The position numbers were made by a program, and so were the translations under genes. This document shows, piece by piece, positions 24,522-35,444 of a stretch of DNA of 64,000 nt. The notes under the pieces are model-generated. The model was not told the DNA's origin. It ran no database searches and was given only the letters and a program-made list of their open reading frames with translations. Source of the stretch: Molanna angustata (lineage: Eukaryota; Arthropoda; Insecta; Trichoptera; Molannidae); assembly GCA_963576475.1 (NCBI GenBank), contig OY754970.1, positions 27,391,091-27,455,090 on the forward strand. Reading direction: 5' to 3'. Position 1 is the first letter of the stretch. Each line of letters starts with the position of its first letter.

Positions 24522-27500
24522 GGTGTGTGTGTGTGTGTGTGTGTGTTTGTCTCACGCCTTCTGAAAAACCAAGAGCATCTAAAAATCTAATTTATGTGCG
24601 AACGTGTACCTGTATACCTGATGCAGTGTCACGCTAAAAATAATGCGATAAAAATGCTGAATTTTAAAAATATTTCAATAATTATTTTTTTCATAGAAAA
24701 TTTTCCAAGTCGTATCTGTCAAAAAAGTGTACATTTTGCACGCAAATATCTGTTAGTTTAAAAGTTAGAAGTACGTATTTACACGAAAAAAATTTACTTT
24801 CAAGTATAACTTAGCGTTTAAGTGAAAAACATGGTGAATATTTTGTATAATTACAATGTTTAACTTATTTTTAAAGTAAGCGTTTTGTACATAAACGCCG
24901 CCATTTTAATATCTTTTCATACAATATTTCATTTTCCTACCGAATGAATATGTTCTTGAAAATAATAAACCTTTGAAATAAATGTAATTATGAAATAATA
25001 AAATGAAACACAAGACATTACAGCGAGTTTTAAGACATTTATTGTAAAAATGTGTTTATAGTAAAGATATAGGCATAATAAAATTGCATAATTTGTATAT
25101 AATATTTGATTTTTCTGACAATTTTCATTTTTATGGCATCGAACAAACCAATGTAGGTACCTACATATTCAAAAAAGTCTCAAACCATTTGATATTTTTA
25201 ACGTATTGGAATGGTTACTATGGTAACGGAAAGATTCTGATATTCAAATAAAATTAGTTATGAATCGAATTTATTTAGAACATTGTTGTAGGTAGGTACC
25301 TACCTATTACTATTTAGTTACAAATCAACAATATACTGATTTTCTATCGGAAAATTATTTTATTTGTTTATTTATGCATGTATGCGATGTACTCCTAAAC
25401 CGTTTGTCCGATTAAAATGAAACTTTGTCCCTCCATCTCTTCGCAGGTCTTCCAGGACGGTTTGTGGATTTAAACTTTTTTCTTCTTCTTCATCGTGTAT
25501 TTGGTCATTTTACCTATGAAGGTGGACTATTCTGGGAGAAGTTGGTCCAATTTTCCTTCTATCTCTTCGCAGGTTTCTAGATGTAATTTCTTTCTTCTTC
25601 TTCTTCATCGTGTATTTGGTCATTTTACATATGAAGTTGGAGTATTCTGGGAGAAGAAGGTCCAACTGTCCTTCCATCTCTTCACAGGTCTTCCAGGACG
25701 GGTTCTGCATATAAACTTTTTTCTTCTTTTTCTTCCTCGTGTATTTGGTCATCTAACCTATGAAGATGAACTATCCTGGGAGAAGAAGGTCCAATTTTCC
25801 TTCCATCTCTTCACAGGTTTCTGAATTTAAACTTTCTTCTTCTTTTCTTCTTCTTCTTCGTCGTGTATTTGGTAATTTTACCTATGAAGTTGGAGTATCC
25901 TGAGAGAAAAAGGTCCAACTGTCCTTCCATCTCTTCGCAGATTTCTGGATTTAAACTTTTTTCTTCTTCTTCTTCTTAATCGTGTATTTGGTCATTTTAC
26001 CTATGAAGGTGGACTATCATGGGAGAAGAAGGTACAATTTTCCTTCCATATCTTCGCAGGTATGTGGATTTAAACTTTTTTCTTCTTCTTCTTCGTGTAT
26101 TTAGTCATTTTACCTTTGAAGGTGGAGTATCCTGGGAAAAGAAGGTCCTTTCATCTCTTCGCGGTTCTTCCAGGATGGTTTCTGGATTTAAACATTTCTA
26201 AAGCGACTGAAGGGACGGGATGCAATGAAGGTATGGGATGCACTAAAGGGCCTGAAGGGATGGGAGGTATAAAAGGGCCTGAAGGGACGGGAGGTACTAA
26301 AGGGCCTGATTGGAAGGGACGTAATGATGGATTGAAGGGACGGGAGGTACTGAAGGGTCTGAAGAGACGGTTCATGGAGTTTAATTCTTTTTCTTCTTAA
26401 TTTTATGTAGACTTTACAGTTTTTACACAAACTATTTCCTTTAGTCTTTTTCTTCGTTTTCTTTGTTGAATTTTATACAAAACTATTTCCTATAGATTAA
26501 TCTTCTTTTTTTTATGAAGACCTTTTAGTCAGTTTTTATACAATCTATTTCCAATAATCTAATTCTTCTATTTTGTGTATGTTTTCTTATTTTATGTAGA
26601 CCATTGGGATAGTTTTTTATACAAACTATTTCTTATAGTCTTATACTTATTCTTCTCTTTTTTATTTAGACTTTTGGGTTAGTTTTAAGTCTAATAGTCT
26701 ATTGTGCAGAAATATTATTAACGATATGCACACTTGATGAAAATACATATGTAAAAACGAATGGGATGTGGGATGTGACGATGTAACCTGCACTAGAATC
26801 TTTTCAATACTTTTGTTTAATCAAATTTAAACCATTTATATCATCCTATTTTGAATAATTTTCAACACCTACATATTTGATTTCGTTGACGATATTTAAA
26901 GAATGGGGGTTGTGGCCATAACTGAACTCTTCACAACGTTTATATTCAAATTAAAAACTATTTACTATAGTTTAAGTCTTCTTCTTCTTCGTTAATGTAG
27001 ACTTTTGTGTCAATTTTAAGTCTATCAGTCTAATTGTGCAAAAATATAATGCACACTTGATTAAAAAATATAAAAACGAATGGGATGTGACCAACGCTAG
27101 ATCTTTTCGGCACATGATTTAATCAAATTTTAACCACATTCCAACATCCAAAATTACTAAATTTTCAATAGGTACATATTACAATTTGTTTTCGATGATA
27201 ATATTTAAAAATGGGGGTTGTGGCCAAACCAATCTCTTTACAACGTTGATAAACAGTCATATATTTAAAACCATTTCGCATAGTCCATGCGTGCAGAAAT
27301 TGTATATTATACTTCATTCACACTTTATAGCAATATATAAAAAAGAATGGGTTGTGGCCATCACTTGAACATTTTACAATGCTTAAACTCAATCAAATTT
27401 CAAACCACTATATTGCAAAATAATTGGGTGACAATATTATAAAAAACGATTGCTTATTTCTTCACAATTTTACATTCTTGGCCAACGGCGGGACATAAAA

Positions 27501-30500
27501 GCTAGTTATTAATAAAAGTATGGTTATTTTCGATTAAATGGTTTGAAAATTCTGAGGAATTATTTCTGTTAAGACATCTCAAATGCTCCTACTGACGACA
27601 TCGTGGGAGCATTTGAGATGCCTATTATTTAGATGTCAACCATTTCTCCTTATTACTATATAATTAAATGTCTATATAAACCTCAATAGACAGTGGTGTA
27701 TATTGTCTAAATAAAATCAAAACTGGTAATTATTATTGTAAGAGAATAAAAATACTATGTTTATAGTATCAACTATAAATTACTGTTCATAATACGAGTT
27801 TAGAACGTCTGATCTTCGTTTACTATCTAGAAAAACCATATCTAAGTTCACAATTGATAGGTAGGTATACACCAATTCAGTTGATGAATGATCTAATAAC
27901 CAGTTGCATGTAACACATGAGATCCAATTGTCGATGGCGATAGTATGTATAGTTGAAGAATACGTACCAAACTATAAACACTTAACCACAAATTAATAAA
28001 CATTTTAAGATATTTTGTTTTCTATGCAAAACATGTAGGCATGTGTATCAGGATAGGAAATACATGCCTACATGTATATCCTATCCACATATTTATAGAA
28101 AATAATACATATTTTATAGAAAACTAAATTATCTAGTTGGGGTGTTTCGGCTTTTTTCGATCTATTCAAAAACTTTGGAAATATAGGCAGTGAAACACAT
28201 AAATTTATCATAAAAAATATTTTTCTTAATGTAAAATGTTTGAGAACTTCTGGATTTTTGAATTCTTCTTTATTTATACCAATTTTCAGCTTTCTATCTT
28301 TTATGGTTTTTGAGATATATGGAAAAATAAAGTAAAAATTCAAAAGTTACTAACCGCTTACTGAAACAAAAATATAAATTCTGAGTATATAACTTTTGTT
28401 TTAGGCTCTGTGCATTGAGCGGATCAAAAGCTATAAGGGACACATACGCACACATACACACACACACACATACAGACAGACACACTAAATGTTCTACTTC
28501 GAATTCTGAGTAAATCCATATATCTAACATATATATGTTGCGAAGCCTCTAAGGTGGTGTTTTTTTACTTCAAAGTTGAAAAAAACATGAAAAATATAGA
28601 CCCTGCATACAAATCTCGCGTATCTTGGCTTAATACTTTGTCGATATGTTAAAAGAAATAAATTCTCTTGAACAAATCGACAGTTGGAATATAATTCAAG
28701 TGTAACGAATGCTGAAGATTTTTAAAAATAAGAAATTTAAGAATAAAATATGTTTTTTAACAGATTTTTAATTATCTCAATAGAGACGAAGTTGGAATAT
28801 TTACTGTAGGAGAACCGGGAAATCAAGGCACCTACAGGGCTTACGACCTGTCATCGGCTGGTTTACGTGATCACTTTATGCGCTTGCGCAACGTTCACCA
28901 ATTATGCCTTTTTAATGAGATCCCTATCAATTCAATTTTGGAAGTTCTATATATTGTAATACTGAAATTCTTTTCGCTTGAAAATAAGGAATTTTTACCA
29001 TAGCCATCTATGGGTGAAATTATGAACAACAATCTTATTATTATTATTTTTTTTTTTATTTATTTTGTTGTAACACCATCTATTGAGAGAATTGGTTTTT
29101 TGTAAATAATGAAAGCTACAATTCTTATATCTGAGGTGACAATGCATTTTTCGCATAGAAGTCACCCCTGAATTGCGCCAGACTTGTAAGGTCATCTTCG
29201 ACTCCCGACAGGGAAAAAAATCCAATGGTTGCGCATATGCAATAATAAAAATATTCGAAAATATGTTTTCGTGATTTAACTCTCTAAAGACACTCTGACA
29301 TCTTTGCGCTTTTTGTAACATTAAAAAGCAACTTACACCATCGTTCCAGAAATGTGCTGCATAGTAAAAGTCTTCTCCAGTTCCTTCTGCTCTGTTATTC
29401 ACATAAATATTTCTGATCTTGGATCCAGAAGCAATATCCCAAATTGTCAAAGAATCCATTCTTTCCCAGGCTGCAATTAATATCTTGGTTCCCTTTAATT
29501 AAAAAACATAATATGAGAAATTAATTCGTTATTAACAAGCCAGAGTAATAATTGCATGCTAAAAATATTTGAAGATTCCATCGACTGAATATATTACAAA
29601 GCTGTAAACTGTTTCTTATCAGTAGATCAATAAATTAAAAACTATACTCCAGTTTTGTTTCAATAAAGTACCGAAACAAATCTGGGGGGGGCAAGTCTGG
29701 TCCAATTGGCGAAATCAAAACCCTCACGATTACCCATATCATGGATATAATTATAACTATTTATTTGCTTATTGATTGTTTTTTATCCTTTTTTTGGATT
29801 TTCTCTTTTTTCATTTTATACTTATGAATGTTTATTGTAGGACCGTATGTTAGTAATTGGTGTTACAATCTTGGTTTTGTATTTGTTAATTCATTTTGAA
29901 CTCTTATGTTAATTTTAAAAAACTGTATGTATATAAATAAAAGTAAAATAAAATATGGAGTTCTATAATATCTTAAGATGTCATAGAACTCCATATGATA
30001 ATTATATCCATGATATGGGTAATCACTAGGGTTTTGATTTTGCCGGTCGGACCAGATTTGCCCCCCTGGCTTCTTCTTTGGATTTCGACTAAAATACCTA
30101 GATATTTCACAGTTACAATATGACTATTTTTTCATCGAAGAGGGCATAAAACGACTGAAAACATAATATATTAAAACCGCCTAATACAATATGAAGTGAT
30201 GTATTGGAAAAGAAACCATTCCACAATCGGAGCACTAAAGTATGATAATATTGGGTTGAAACTGGAAGGTGTGACTGTATGTGATCTAATGTATGCATAT
30301 GATAGTGTTAATGTCGAGGAAGGTGTGGAAGACTTGGAATGCTTGGATAAATAGTAGGTATTCGATGGATGCATGTAAAGATGTAAAATGGACTGAGAAT
30401 GAATGCAACTAAATCTACAGTGATGGTATTTGAGAATGTAGGTAATACAGTTAGAACAAGTGGATTAGTATTTATACTTAGAAAGCATTTTTCAGCGTGT

Positions 30501-33500
30501 TGGAAGACTGGAAAAAGTTATTGAAAGGAGACTAACGGCAGGTAATAGAGTGAATGGTGCATTAAGATCTGTAAGGGCTGACCCAATTATTTCGAGACAA
30601 GAAAAGCTCGCGGTACAAAATGGTATCATCGTTCCAACTCTAATGTATGCTAGTGAGACATGGACATGGCAGAAGACGCATATTAGATCAAATGAGGACA
30701 CTGAGACGAATGTGTGATTAAACAGTGTATGATAGAATAAGAAATAAGGATATTAGACGAGAATGTATGATGAAAGAGATATCGATATATGAATGTATGA
30801 AAGAGATATCGTAAGTAAGATAAATAATAAATGCCCTAAAGTGGTTTGGCCACAATGAGTGATGAACGTCTATCAAAAAAGTATATAAGACTGATAAAAG
30901 AGGAAGGAAAAGTAGAGGTCAGCCAAGGAAAAGTTGCACGATCACACAAATGGAAATTTTGAAAGATGGAGACGTTAGAAGTAAGAAAAAACAGAAGTGC
31001 ATATATGAGACGATGCATAGACATGAACGAAGCGAAAAATGTATGTCAAGAGAGAGGAGTCTGGTATTCGGTTCTATTTGCATACCCCAAATAAGGAACT
31101 GGCGTGATGGTATGGTATGGTAACTATTAAGAAGTATAATAATATGGAAAGTTGGAAAGATATGCAACGGAATTCAAAAATCTGCACACTAAAACATGAG
31201 TCCTAATCAAAATATATGTCCTAACGAACATTAGCGAACGTATGCAAACAAAAGGGATGGAGAGAGTAAACTATTGTAACTGTTATCAGCAGTGTCCGTC
31301 CGAAGGTCAGATTTTGGCCGAAGCCGAAGCCGATTGTTCGGCCTTAGCCGTAACCTTCGGCCGAAGCCAAAGCCGAAGCCGAAGGTTTGATTTTACTAAA
31401 AAAATCGATTAAAATAATAAATAATCTGCTTCAATTAAAATAATAAACAAAAAATCGATTAAAATAATAAATAATAACAGTCGGCACGTGACACTGGGCC
31501 GGCCGAATCTATACACCCGCTACACATGTCATGTTCGCGCATGTTTTTACAAGTTTTAACTGTTTTTAGCGGCTAACAAAAAGCTTCGGCTTCGGCCGAA
31601 AATTCGGGCTATTTTTGGCCGACGCCGAAGGTGTTTTTTTGGCCGAAGGTGGCCAAAGCCGTAGCCGAAGCTTCGGTCGGATACTAGTTATCAGTTATCA
31701 GGTGCCGTGTTAGAAAAAGAAAGAGCGCAGAAAGATATGTATTAGACAAGGACAAAATGTGACTGTTTTAAACGAGTGTGAGACATTGTGCGCGACACTT
31801 TTTTGCAATATGTCGTTTTTTGCAATAATTTGTATGTCGTTGCATATCTTTTCATAACATATAAAGGGTAACTATCGCATGCGTTTTAAAAGTTTTGTGT
31901 TTAAATTATCGGAATCCTTATAAAATATTTATTTTTATAATTTTCAATTTTGTTTTTTTTAATAGACTAAGTAAGCCATTCTTTAATGCGAAACGTAAAT
32001 AACTACATCAAATCAACAAATAAAAAGGTTCTTTTGAAAAACCAACATATTTCAAAATTGATCCCGACAATATAAAGATAGATAAAAGTTTTCAAAATAT
32101 TATACAATATTATATTGCAAAGCAAATGTTAAAAGATTGTTCAGTATTTTTGAAATCAAAGAAAGGTATAAATATAAACGGCGAGTATCTCAGCAATCTA
32201 CGGTTCGCAGATGATATTGTCATATTTGCCAAGGATGAGGAGGAATTGAAAACTATGCTGACAGAAATAAATTCAGCCTGTGTGAACATTGGATTGAAGA
32301 TGAACATCTCCAAGACAAAAATGATGAGTAACGCAGAAGAGTCCTTCCCCATCATAATAGATGGAGTGCAAATTGAAAGAGTAGACAGATACATATATCT
32401 AGGCCATACCGTGATGCTTGCCAAAGAAAATCAAGAGGCAGAAATAGAGAGAAGACGTGGCCTTGCCTGGGCAGCTTTTGGAAAATTATCAAACATTCTG
32501 AAATCCCGTAAATACTCCCATTATTTGAAAAAGAAGCTATTTGATGCATGTATTCTCCCAGTGCTTACTTATGGAATGGAAACTTCGGTCCTAACAAAAA
32601 GAATAATGCACAAGCTGTTAGTGACAGAGAGAGAGCTATGGAGAGAAAGTTGCTGGGTATTTCAATAAGGGACATAATTCAGAATGTCATGATAAGACAA
32701 AGAACCAAAGTAGCCGATGTAGCGGAAAGGGTCGCTGGCCTTAAGTGGAGCTGGGCTGGGCATATTGCCAGATGCCAGGATTCACGATGGACCAAAAAGA
32801 TCTTAGAATGGCGACCGAGAACAAGGCGAAGAGGTGTTGGCAGACCCCAGGCAAGGTGGTCTGATGACATCAAGAAATGTGCCGGAGGGAGATGGATGCA
32901 GTGTGCCCAAGACAGGGAGTTGTGGAGGATCAAAGGGGAGGCCTATGTCCAAGAATGGATGAAAACTGGCTGAAGAAGAAGAAGAAGAAGAAGTTCGTAC
33001 TTCTAATAAAATATAGATCCGGGAATCAACAAGAAAACACATTGAAACGAGTGTACCTATTTATTTATTTCAAAACGACAAGGTATTTATTGAATCAAAC
33101 CGAAATTGATTATGGTTTTATATTTTCCAGTTGACAAGGGCCTAGACAACCGAAACGGTTCTCCCAATGCAAAAAAAACGGTTGGAAAATATGTATGAAG
33201 AACAATAATCAATTCTGTTTGTTTCAAAAATACCTAGTCCTACCTTTAATTCAGTACTATACCTTAAATACCGTCAGTAGTGACAATTTAAAAACATACA
33301 TACTTTACTGAAATACGCTAAATTTTACTTTATTGACATCGTATTTGGAATTGATATTTTTTTATTAAAATAGATTATCGAGTTTCAAATAAGAAGCTAC
33401 TACACTACTACGGTCGATGGTAAATCGACCACAAAATAAATATCAACCACAAAACTTTTAGAGCCTTTTCGTCGTGGAGGGGGGCGGTTTGCACATATAC

Positions 33501-33767
33501 CAACCCAGCGAAAAGACATCTGCGAACCCACAAGTCTTACTCAAGTAACGCGTTGTGAAGAAAGGTGACAAAAATAATCTCTCTTTCATAATTTGAAAAC
33601 CTTTTATTGTAAAATGATGCATATACGTACACAACATGTTATAAATTGGCAATGATTAATTTACATAAAAAATATTAGGTACTTACGATCACATCAACAG
33701 ATTCTCCACAAATATTTGGTCCATCCATCGATACAACACTTCCACATGGATCGCGGATGTCCCAAAC
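23311..33767 (-). CDS. WD40-repeat protein, C-terminal four exons
   Basis: Exons 33687-33767, 29337-29492, 23737-23945 and 23311-23377 join in frame (phases 0, 0, 2) to about 170 codons. Each internal junction is GT..AG (donors gtaagt, gtaagt, gtacgt). WD signatures are VWDIRDP at the start of the first exon, LTIWDIASGSKI in the second, and in the third a DGRYAITGGSGTK strand pair followed by VEVVDL. The tail DATDEEEEGDEDEMID is strongly acidic. WD40 domains are beta-propellers that act as protein-binding scaffolds and usually need seven blades; only about three to four are visible, so N-terminal exons are probably upstream. The subfamily is not identified. Large introns hold a Helitron, MITEs and LINEs. 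Confidence 0.85.
23737..23945 (-). CDS. WD40 gene exon
   Basis: 209 bp. Acceptor TGTCATTTCAG, donor gtacgt after two bases of a lysine codon. It encodes LNSDGRYAITGGSGTK, VEVVDLLTNSLLYSW, TVSCMASKG and LAWGGFAQYLSLAEI, i.e. two blade-like repeats. Confidence 0.85.
24470..24546. repeat. (GT)n microsatellite in Helitron copy 1
   Basis: About 75 bp of GT, broken once by ATGTGTGAGG. Copy 2 has a (GT)n at the same place (40854-40903). Confidence 0.9.
25440..26200. repeat. ~120-bp tandem repeat with (TTC)n, about six copies
   Basis: Units begin in a TTCTTCTTCTTC run followed by CGTGTATTTGGTCATTTTAC, GGAGAAGAAGGTCCAA and TTCCATCTCTTCGCAGG. This block is absent from Helitron copy 2. A single related unit stands at 39105-39230. 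The plus and minus frames here are repeat-encoded, not genes. Confidence 0.8.
26205..26372. repeat. 27-bp GC-rich minisatellite
   Basis: About six copies of a 27-bp unit like GGGCCTGAAGGGACGGGAGG plus TACTAAA. As 27 is divisible by 3 it encodes a 9-residue repeat (KGPEGTGGT) in one frame; there is no sign that it is translated. Confidence 0.8.
26400..27130. repeat. Helitron internal tandem units
   Basis: Repeated phrases TATGTAGACCTTTGGGT, ACAAACTATTTCCTATAGTC and TTCTTCTTC at roughly 60-70-bp spacing, then larger units with AACGAATGGGATGTGACCA. The same arrays occupy 41770-42980 in copy 2. Confidence 0.7.
27575..27619. other. 15-bp perfect hairpin
   Basis: CATCTCAAATGCTCC at 27575-27589 is perfectly complementary to GGAGCATTTGAGATG at 27605-27619, with a 15-nt loop. 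It may be a MITE remnant or a small RNA precursor. Confidence 0.5.
27902..28703 (+). mobile_element. Family C TIR element with internal deletion
   Basis: The left end AGTTGCATGTAACACATGAG plus ATCCAATTGTCGAT and the right end ATCGACAGTTGGAATATA are inverted. The body has TAGTTGGGGTGTTTCGGC, GAGCGGATCAAAAGC, a CA-rich tract at 28440-28490 and GCGAAGCCTCTAAG. Compared with 62341-63380, about 240 bp are missing. Confidence 0.72.
28757..29257 (+). mobile_element. Family V element, copy 1 (core forward)
   Basis: Flanked by the 12-bp duplication AAAATATGTTTT at 28745-28756 and 29258-29269. The left end holds TAATTATCTCAATAGAGACG, the right end CTCCCGACAGGGAAAAAA and GCGCATATGCAATAATAAA. The core (GTAGGAGAACCGGG ... 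GAGGTGACAATGC) reads forward. It has no plausible coding frame. It lies just downstream of a WD40 exon inside an intron. Confidence 0.8.
29337..29492 (-). CDS. WD40 gene exon
   Basis: 156 bp, 52 codons, phase 0 at both ends. Acceptor ATTAAAG, donor gtaagt. Encodes GTKILIAAWER, LTIWDIASGSKIRNI (a WD blade end) and FYYAAHFWNDG, the next strand. The open frame continuing past the donor is intron. Confidence 0.85.
29684..30067. mobile_element. Palindromic MITE interrupted by a LINE tail
   Basis: The ends GGGGGGGCAAGTCTGGTCC and GGACCAGATTTGCCCCCC are inverted and the interior matches the uninterrupted 188-bp copy at 43186-43373. About 198 bp at 29756-29953 are extra: an AT-rich 3' UTR ending in AAATAAAAGTAAAATAAAA, typical of a LINE 3' end inserted in the centre. 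Confidence 0.78.
30230..31115 (+). pseudogene. Non-LTR retrotransposon ORF2 relic
   Basis: Recognisable pieces in changing frames: a thumb-like segment with GNRVNGALRSV and IVPTLMYASETW near 30545-30660, MRTLRRMCD near 30690, YDRIRNKDIRRECMMKE near 30730, then GRSRGQPRKS, KDGDVRS and MRRCIDMNEAKNVCQ. The end GGCGTGATGGTATGGTATGG is the usual 3' end of this family. Stops and indels abound. Confidence 0.75.
31290..31686. mobile_element. hAT-like MITE rich in GGCCGAAGCC repeats
   Basis: Flanked by the 8-bp duplication GTTATCAG (31282-31289 and 31687-31694). The ends CAGTGTCCGTCCGAAG and CTTCGGTCGGATACTA are imperfect inverted repeats. Subterminal copies of GCCGAAGCCGAAG lie at both sides; the centre holds an AT-rich tandem phrase (AAAATCGATTAAAATAATAA, twice) and a GC patch. 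An 8-bp duplication fits the hAT superfamily. There is no transposase. Confidence 0.8.
32110..32995 (+). pseudogene. RTE-clade LINE ORF2, 3' half, nearly intact
   Basis: From 32126 the frame reads LRFADDIVIFA (RT motif C, ADD), then LKMNISKTKMM, VDRYIYLGHTV and LPVLTYGMET. At about 32630 an extra GA in a GAGAGA run shifts the frame; the reading continues at AMERKLLGISIRD, then LKWSWAGHIARC, GRPQARWSDDIKK and AQDRELWR to the stop at 32973. A (GAA)n run follows, the usual RTE tail. The endonuclease and RT fingers are missing (5' truncation). Apart from one slippage it looks young. Confidence 0.85.
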
Positions 33768-33825
33768 CTTAAAGAAAATGAAAAAATTATGCAATGTTAA
33801 ATAAATAAAACTCAGAAATCTTATT
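32996..33825. other. Intron/intergenic AT-rich sequence around a WD40 exon
   Basis: Apart from the exon at 33687-33767, a hairpin-like block at 33465-33540 (GAGCCTTTTCGTCG ... ACCAACCCAGCGAAAAGAC) resembles that at 40370-40430. Nothing else is recognised. Confidence 0.4.
33687..33767 (-). CDS. WD40 gene exon (first recognised)
   Basis: 81 bp, 27 codons, phase 0 at both ends. The acceptor TTTCTTTAAG precedes GTTTGGGACATCCGC (VWDIR) and the exon ends GATGTGATC before gtaagt. It holds the end of one blade (VWDIRDPCG) and the start of the next (GPNICGESVDVI). Confidence 0.82.
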
Positions 33826-33970
33826 ATTATTTATTTATTTATTTTGTTTTATTAAGAAAAACAACAGCTGTTTACAAACATTTATAGGTATACAGTAAAT
33901 AATTTTCTTATTTATATCGCCAATTACAGTATTTCCTAGTTATTAGTTACATTTTATATTGTTTATTCGG
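33826..33970 (-). repeat. LINE 3' end, minus orientation
   Basis: TTATTTATTTATTTATTTTG opens it and the interior matches 18050-18125 (ACAACAG..TACAGTA..CCAATTACAGTA). Confidence 0.45.
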
Positions 33971-34594
33971 TAAAAATTCTCAATAAATACGAAAAAAGAA
34001 TATTTCAAGTGATAATGGAGATGGAGATGATATCTATTTCCTTATTTTTAGCAACAAATAGAGACAAATAAAAGTACATAACATACAAATATTTTATGTA
34101 CATTTTTTTATCTAGGGTAAAACATTTACGTACTGTTCATTTGTCATCTTTTTTTATAAATATCTTAAAATACGTTATTAAAAATATTTGTTAACTCGCA
34201 GATTATTTCAAATTGTGATTTCATTCGCTTATGTTTACAGTTCAATGAATTTATTGTTTATAATATATTATTTCAGTGCCATAACATTTTACTTGTTAGG
34301 TTTTATATATACTTTTCCATAATTTTTCTATAGTATATATTTAGATTTTTCACAAGAATATAGGCATCTTAATTAGACTATATATCCATTTATTGATTTT
34401 AACAGTTCTTTTTTAATCTTCCCGAATGTGCGCTGAACAATGAACAAATCATGAAGTTTCATCGCAATCAGATGGATGGTAATAAGGACATACAAAGATA
34501 CAAATTATTAATATTATAAAATCAACAATTTTCACCAATAAGCGATTAGGGATGCGCATTGGTAAACGCAACCACTCCCAGGTGCCAGACTTAC

Positions 34595-34603
34595 CTTTTC
34601 CAT
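34595..34603 (-). CDS. Candidate three-codon start exon of the WD40 gene
   Basis: On minus, GGT ATG GAA AAG is followed at once by a strong donor (gtaagt) in phase 0, which fits the phase-0 acceptor at 33767 and would give MEK-VWDIR. The total would then be 522 coding bases (173 residues plus stop). A start in the middle of a WD blade is unusual, the upstream frame stays open, and three codons can match by chance. Confidence 0.2.
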
Positions 34604-34699
34604 ACCTATATTCAATAAAAAAGGCAATATTAAAAAAAAAAACATCAGGTCCAAATGCAAAGTTCGACCTAAATACTAAATTCTAAATATTAACCATGT

Positions 34700-35060
34700 T
34701 TTCATTGCGAAGTCGCTCACCTTAGGAGATCACGTGGTTTCCTAACTGGTGGATGCTACGAAGTTTTTGTATGAGAATCGCATTGCAGAGACATCTAAAT
34801 ACTTAGCGCATGCGCGATGCCGTAAACTAAACATTTGCAAACTGTCAAAAACTAAGATTGATTGCGAGAAACCTTACGAGTGGTTTAATTCTAAAATATG
34901 AGATGTTTTCGATGGATGATAATTTTAGCGACTTCGTCGAATATGTACATATTTAGTAATTTTGTCAAATCAAATCCCACACAGAGTATTCAGCGATCTA
35001 TACGAGATGCCGAAAATTCGCTAGAATTTCAGAAAAATCGCGACATCGAGCTGTCAGTTT
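34700..35060. promoter_or_regulatory. CpG-richer promoter-like stretch
   Basis: Not visibly repetitive and richer in CG than its flanks. It contains TTAGCGCATGCGCGATG (34803-34819), which includes the NRF-1-type palindrome GCGCATGCGC, an E-box CACGTG near 34732, and on minus a donor-like AAGGTGAGC near 34722. No coding frame leads to that donor, so it would be a 5' UTR exon. It lies about 1 kb upstream of the first recognised WD40 exon. Confidence 0.3.
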
Positions 35061-35444
35061 AAGCTTGGTTACACGTATTTGTGTTGTAATGACAAAAAAC
35101 ATTTTAAACGTCAGTAGCAACTCATAGAAAACTATCTATCTCTTTTCTTCGTACATAATTTTGATTTTTTTGATTCGTACATTGTTGATTTTCATGTTTC
35201 ATTTGTTTAATCTTTAAATCTACAACTCTAAACTTACTATGTAACATCCACCCGCAACATAATAAACATAATAATTATATAAATCATGTAAAATAGACAC
35301 TGCACCTTCCGTACACTGCATAGTGTAGTGTAGGTAGGAAATTTATATACCTACAAACAATTCTTATTATGATATGTACTTCCCATATATAAGCTATTAT
35401 GCGCAGAAATATTTGGGCATTCATGCCTGTGTCTGTGCTTAATG
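35061..35444. other. AT-rich stretch, nothing recognised
   Basis: Ends with GTGTCTGTGCTTAATGAAAT leading into the pentamer array. Confidence 0.35.

Larger units (their letters stand above)
24438..27505. mobile_element. Non-autonomous Helitron-like element, copy 1
   Basis: Starts TCTAAAGTAATAAAGCAATC directly after an A and ends GGGACATAAAAGCTAG directly before a T. The element at 40825-43141 has the same two ends next to A and T but unrelated flanks, so the edges are defined by comparison. A-TC and CTAG-T with no target duplication is the Helitron insertion rule. A small GCC-AAC-GGC hairpin lies about 12 nt before CTAG (GCC-ATC-GGC in copy 2). No Rep/helicase frame is present. It sits in the intron between the last two large WD40 exons. 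Confidence 0.78.

Noticed and set aside
26095..26430. Glycine/proline-rich frames like a collagen or silk protein
   Set aside because: They come from a 27-bp minisatellite inside a Helitron; opposite-strand frames are equally open and there is no signal peptide or start context.
32803..33042. Minus-strand serine-rich frames over the RTE LINE
   Set aside because: They are antisense shadows of the plus-strand RTE frame and its GAA tail.
34680..34800. Coding first exon ending at the donor-like AAGGTGAGC on minus
   Set aside because: All three frames leading to this donor contain a stop shortly before it, so it could only be a 5' UTR exon.
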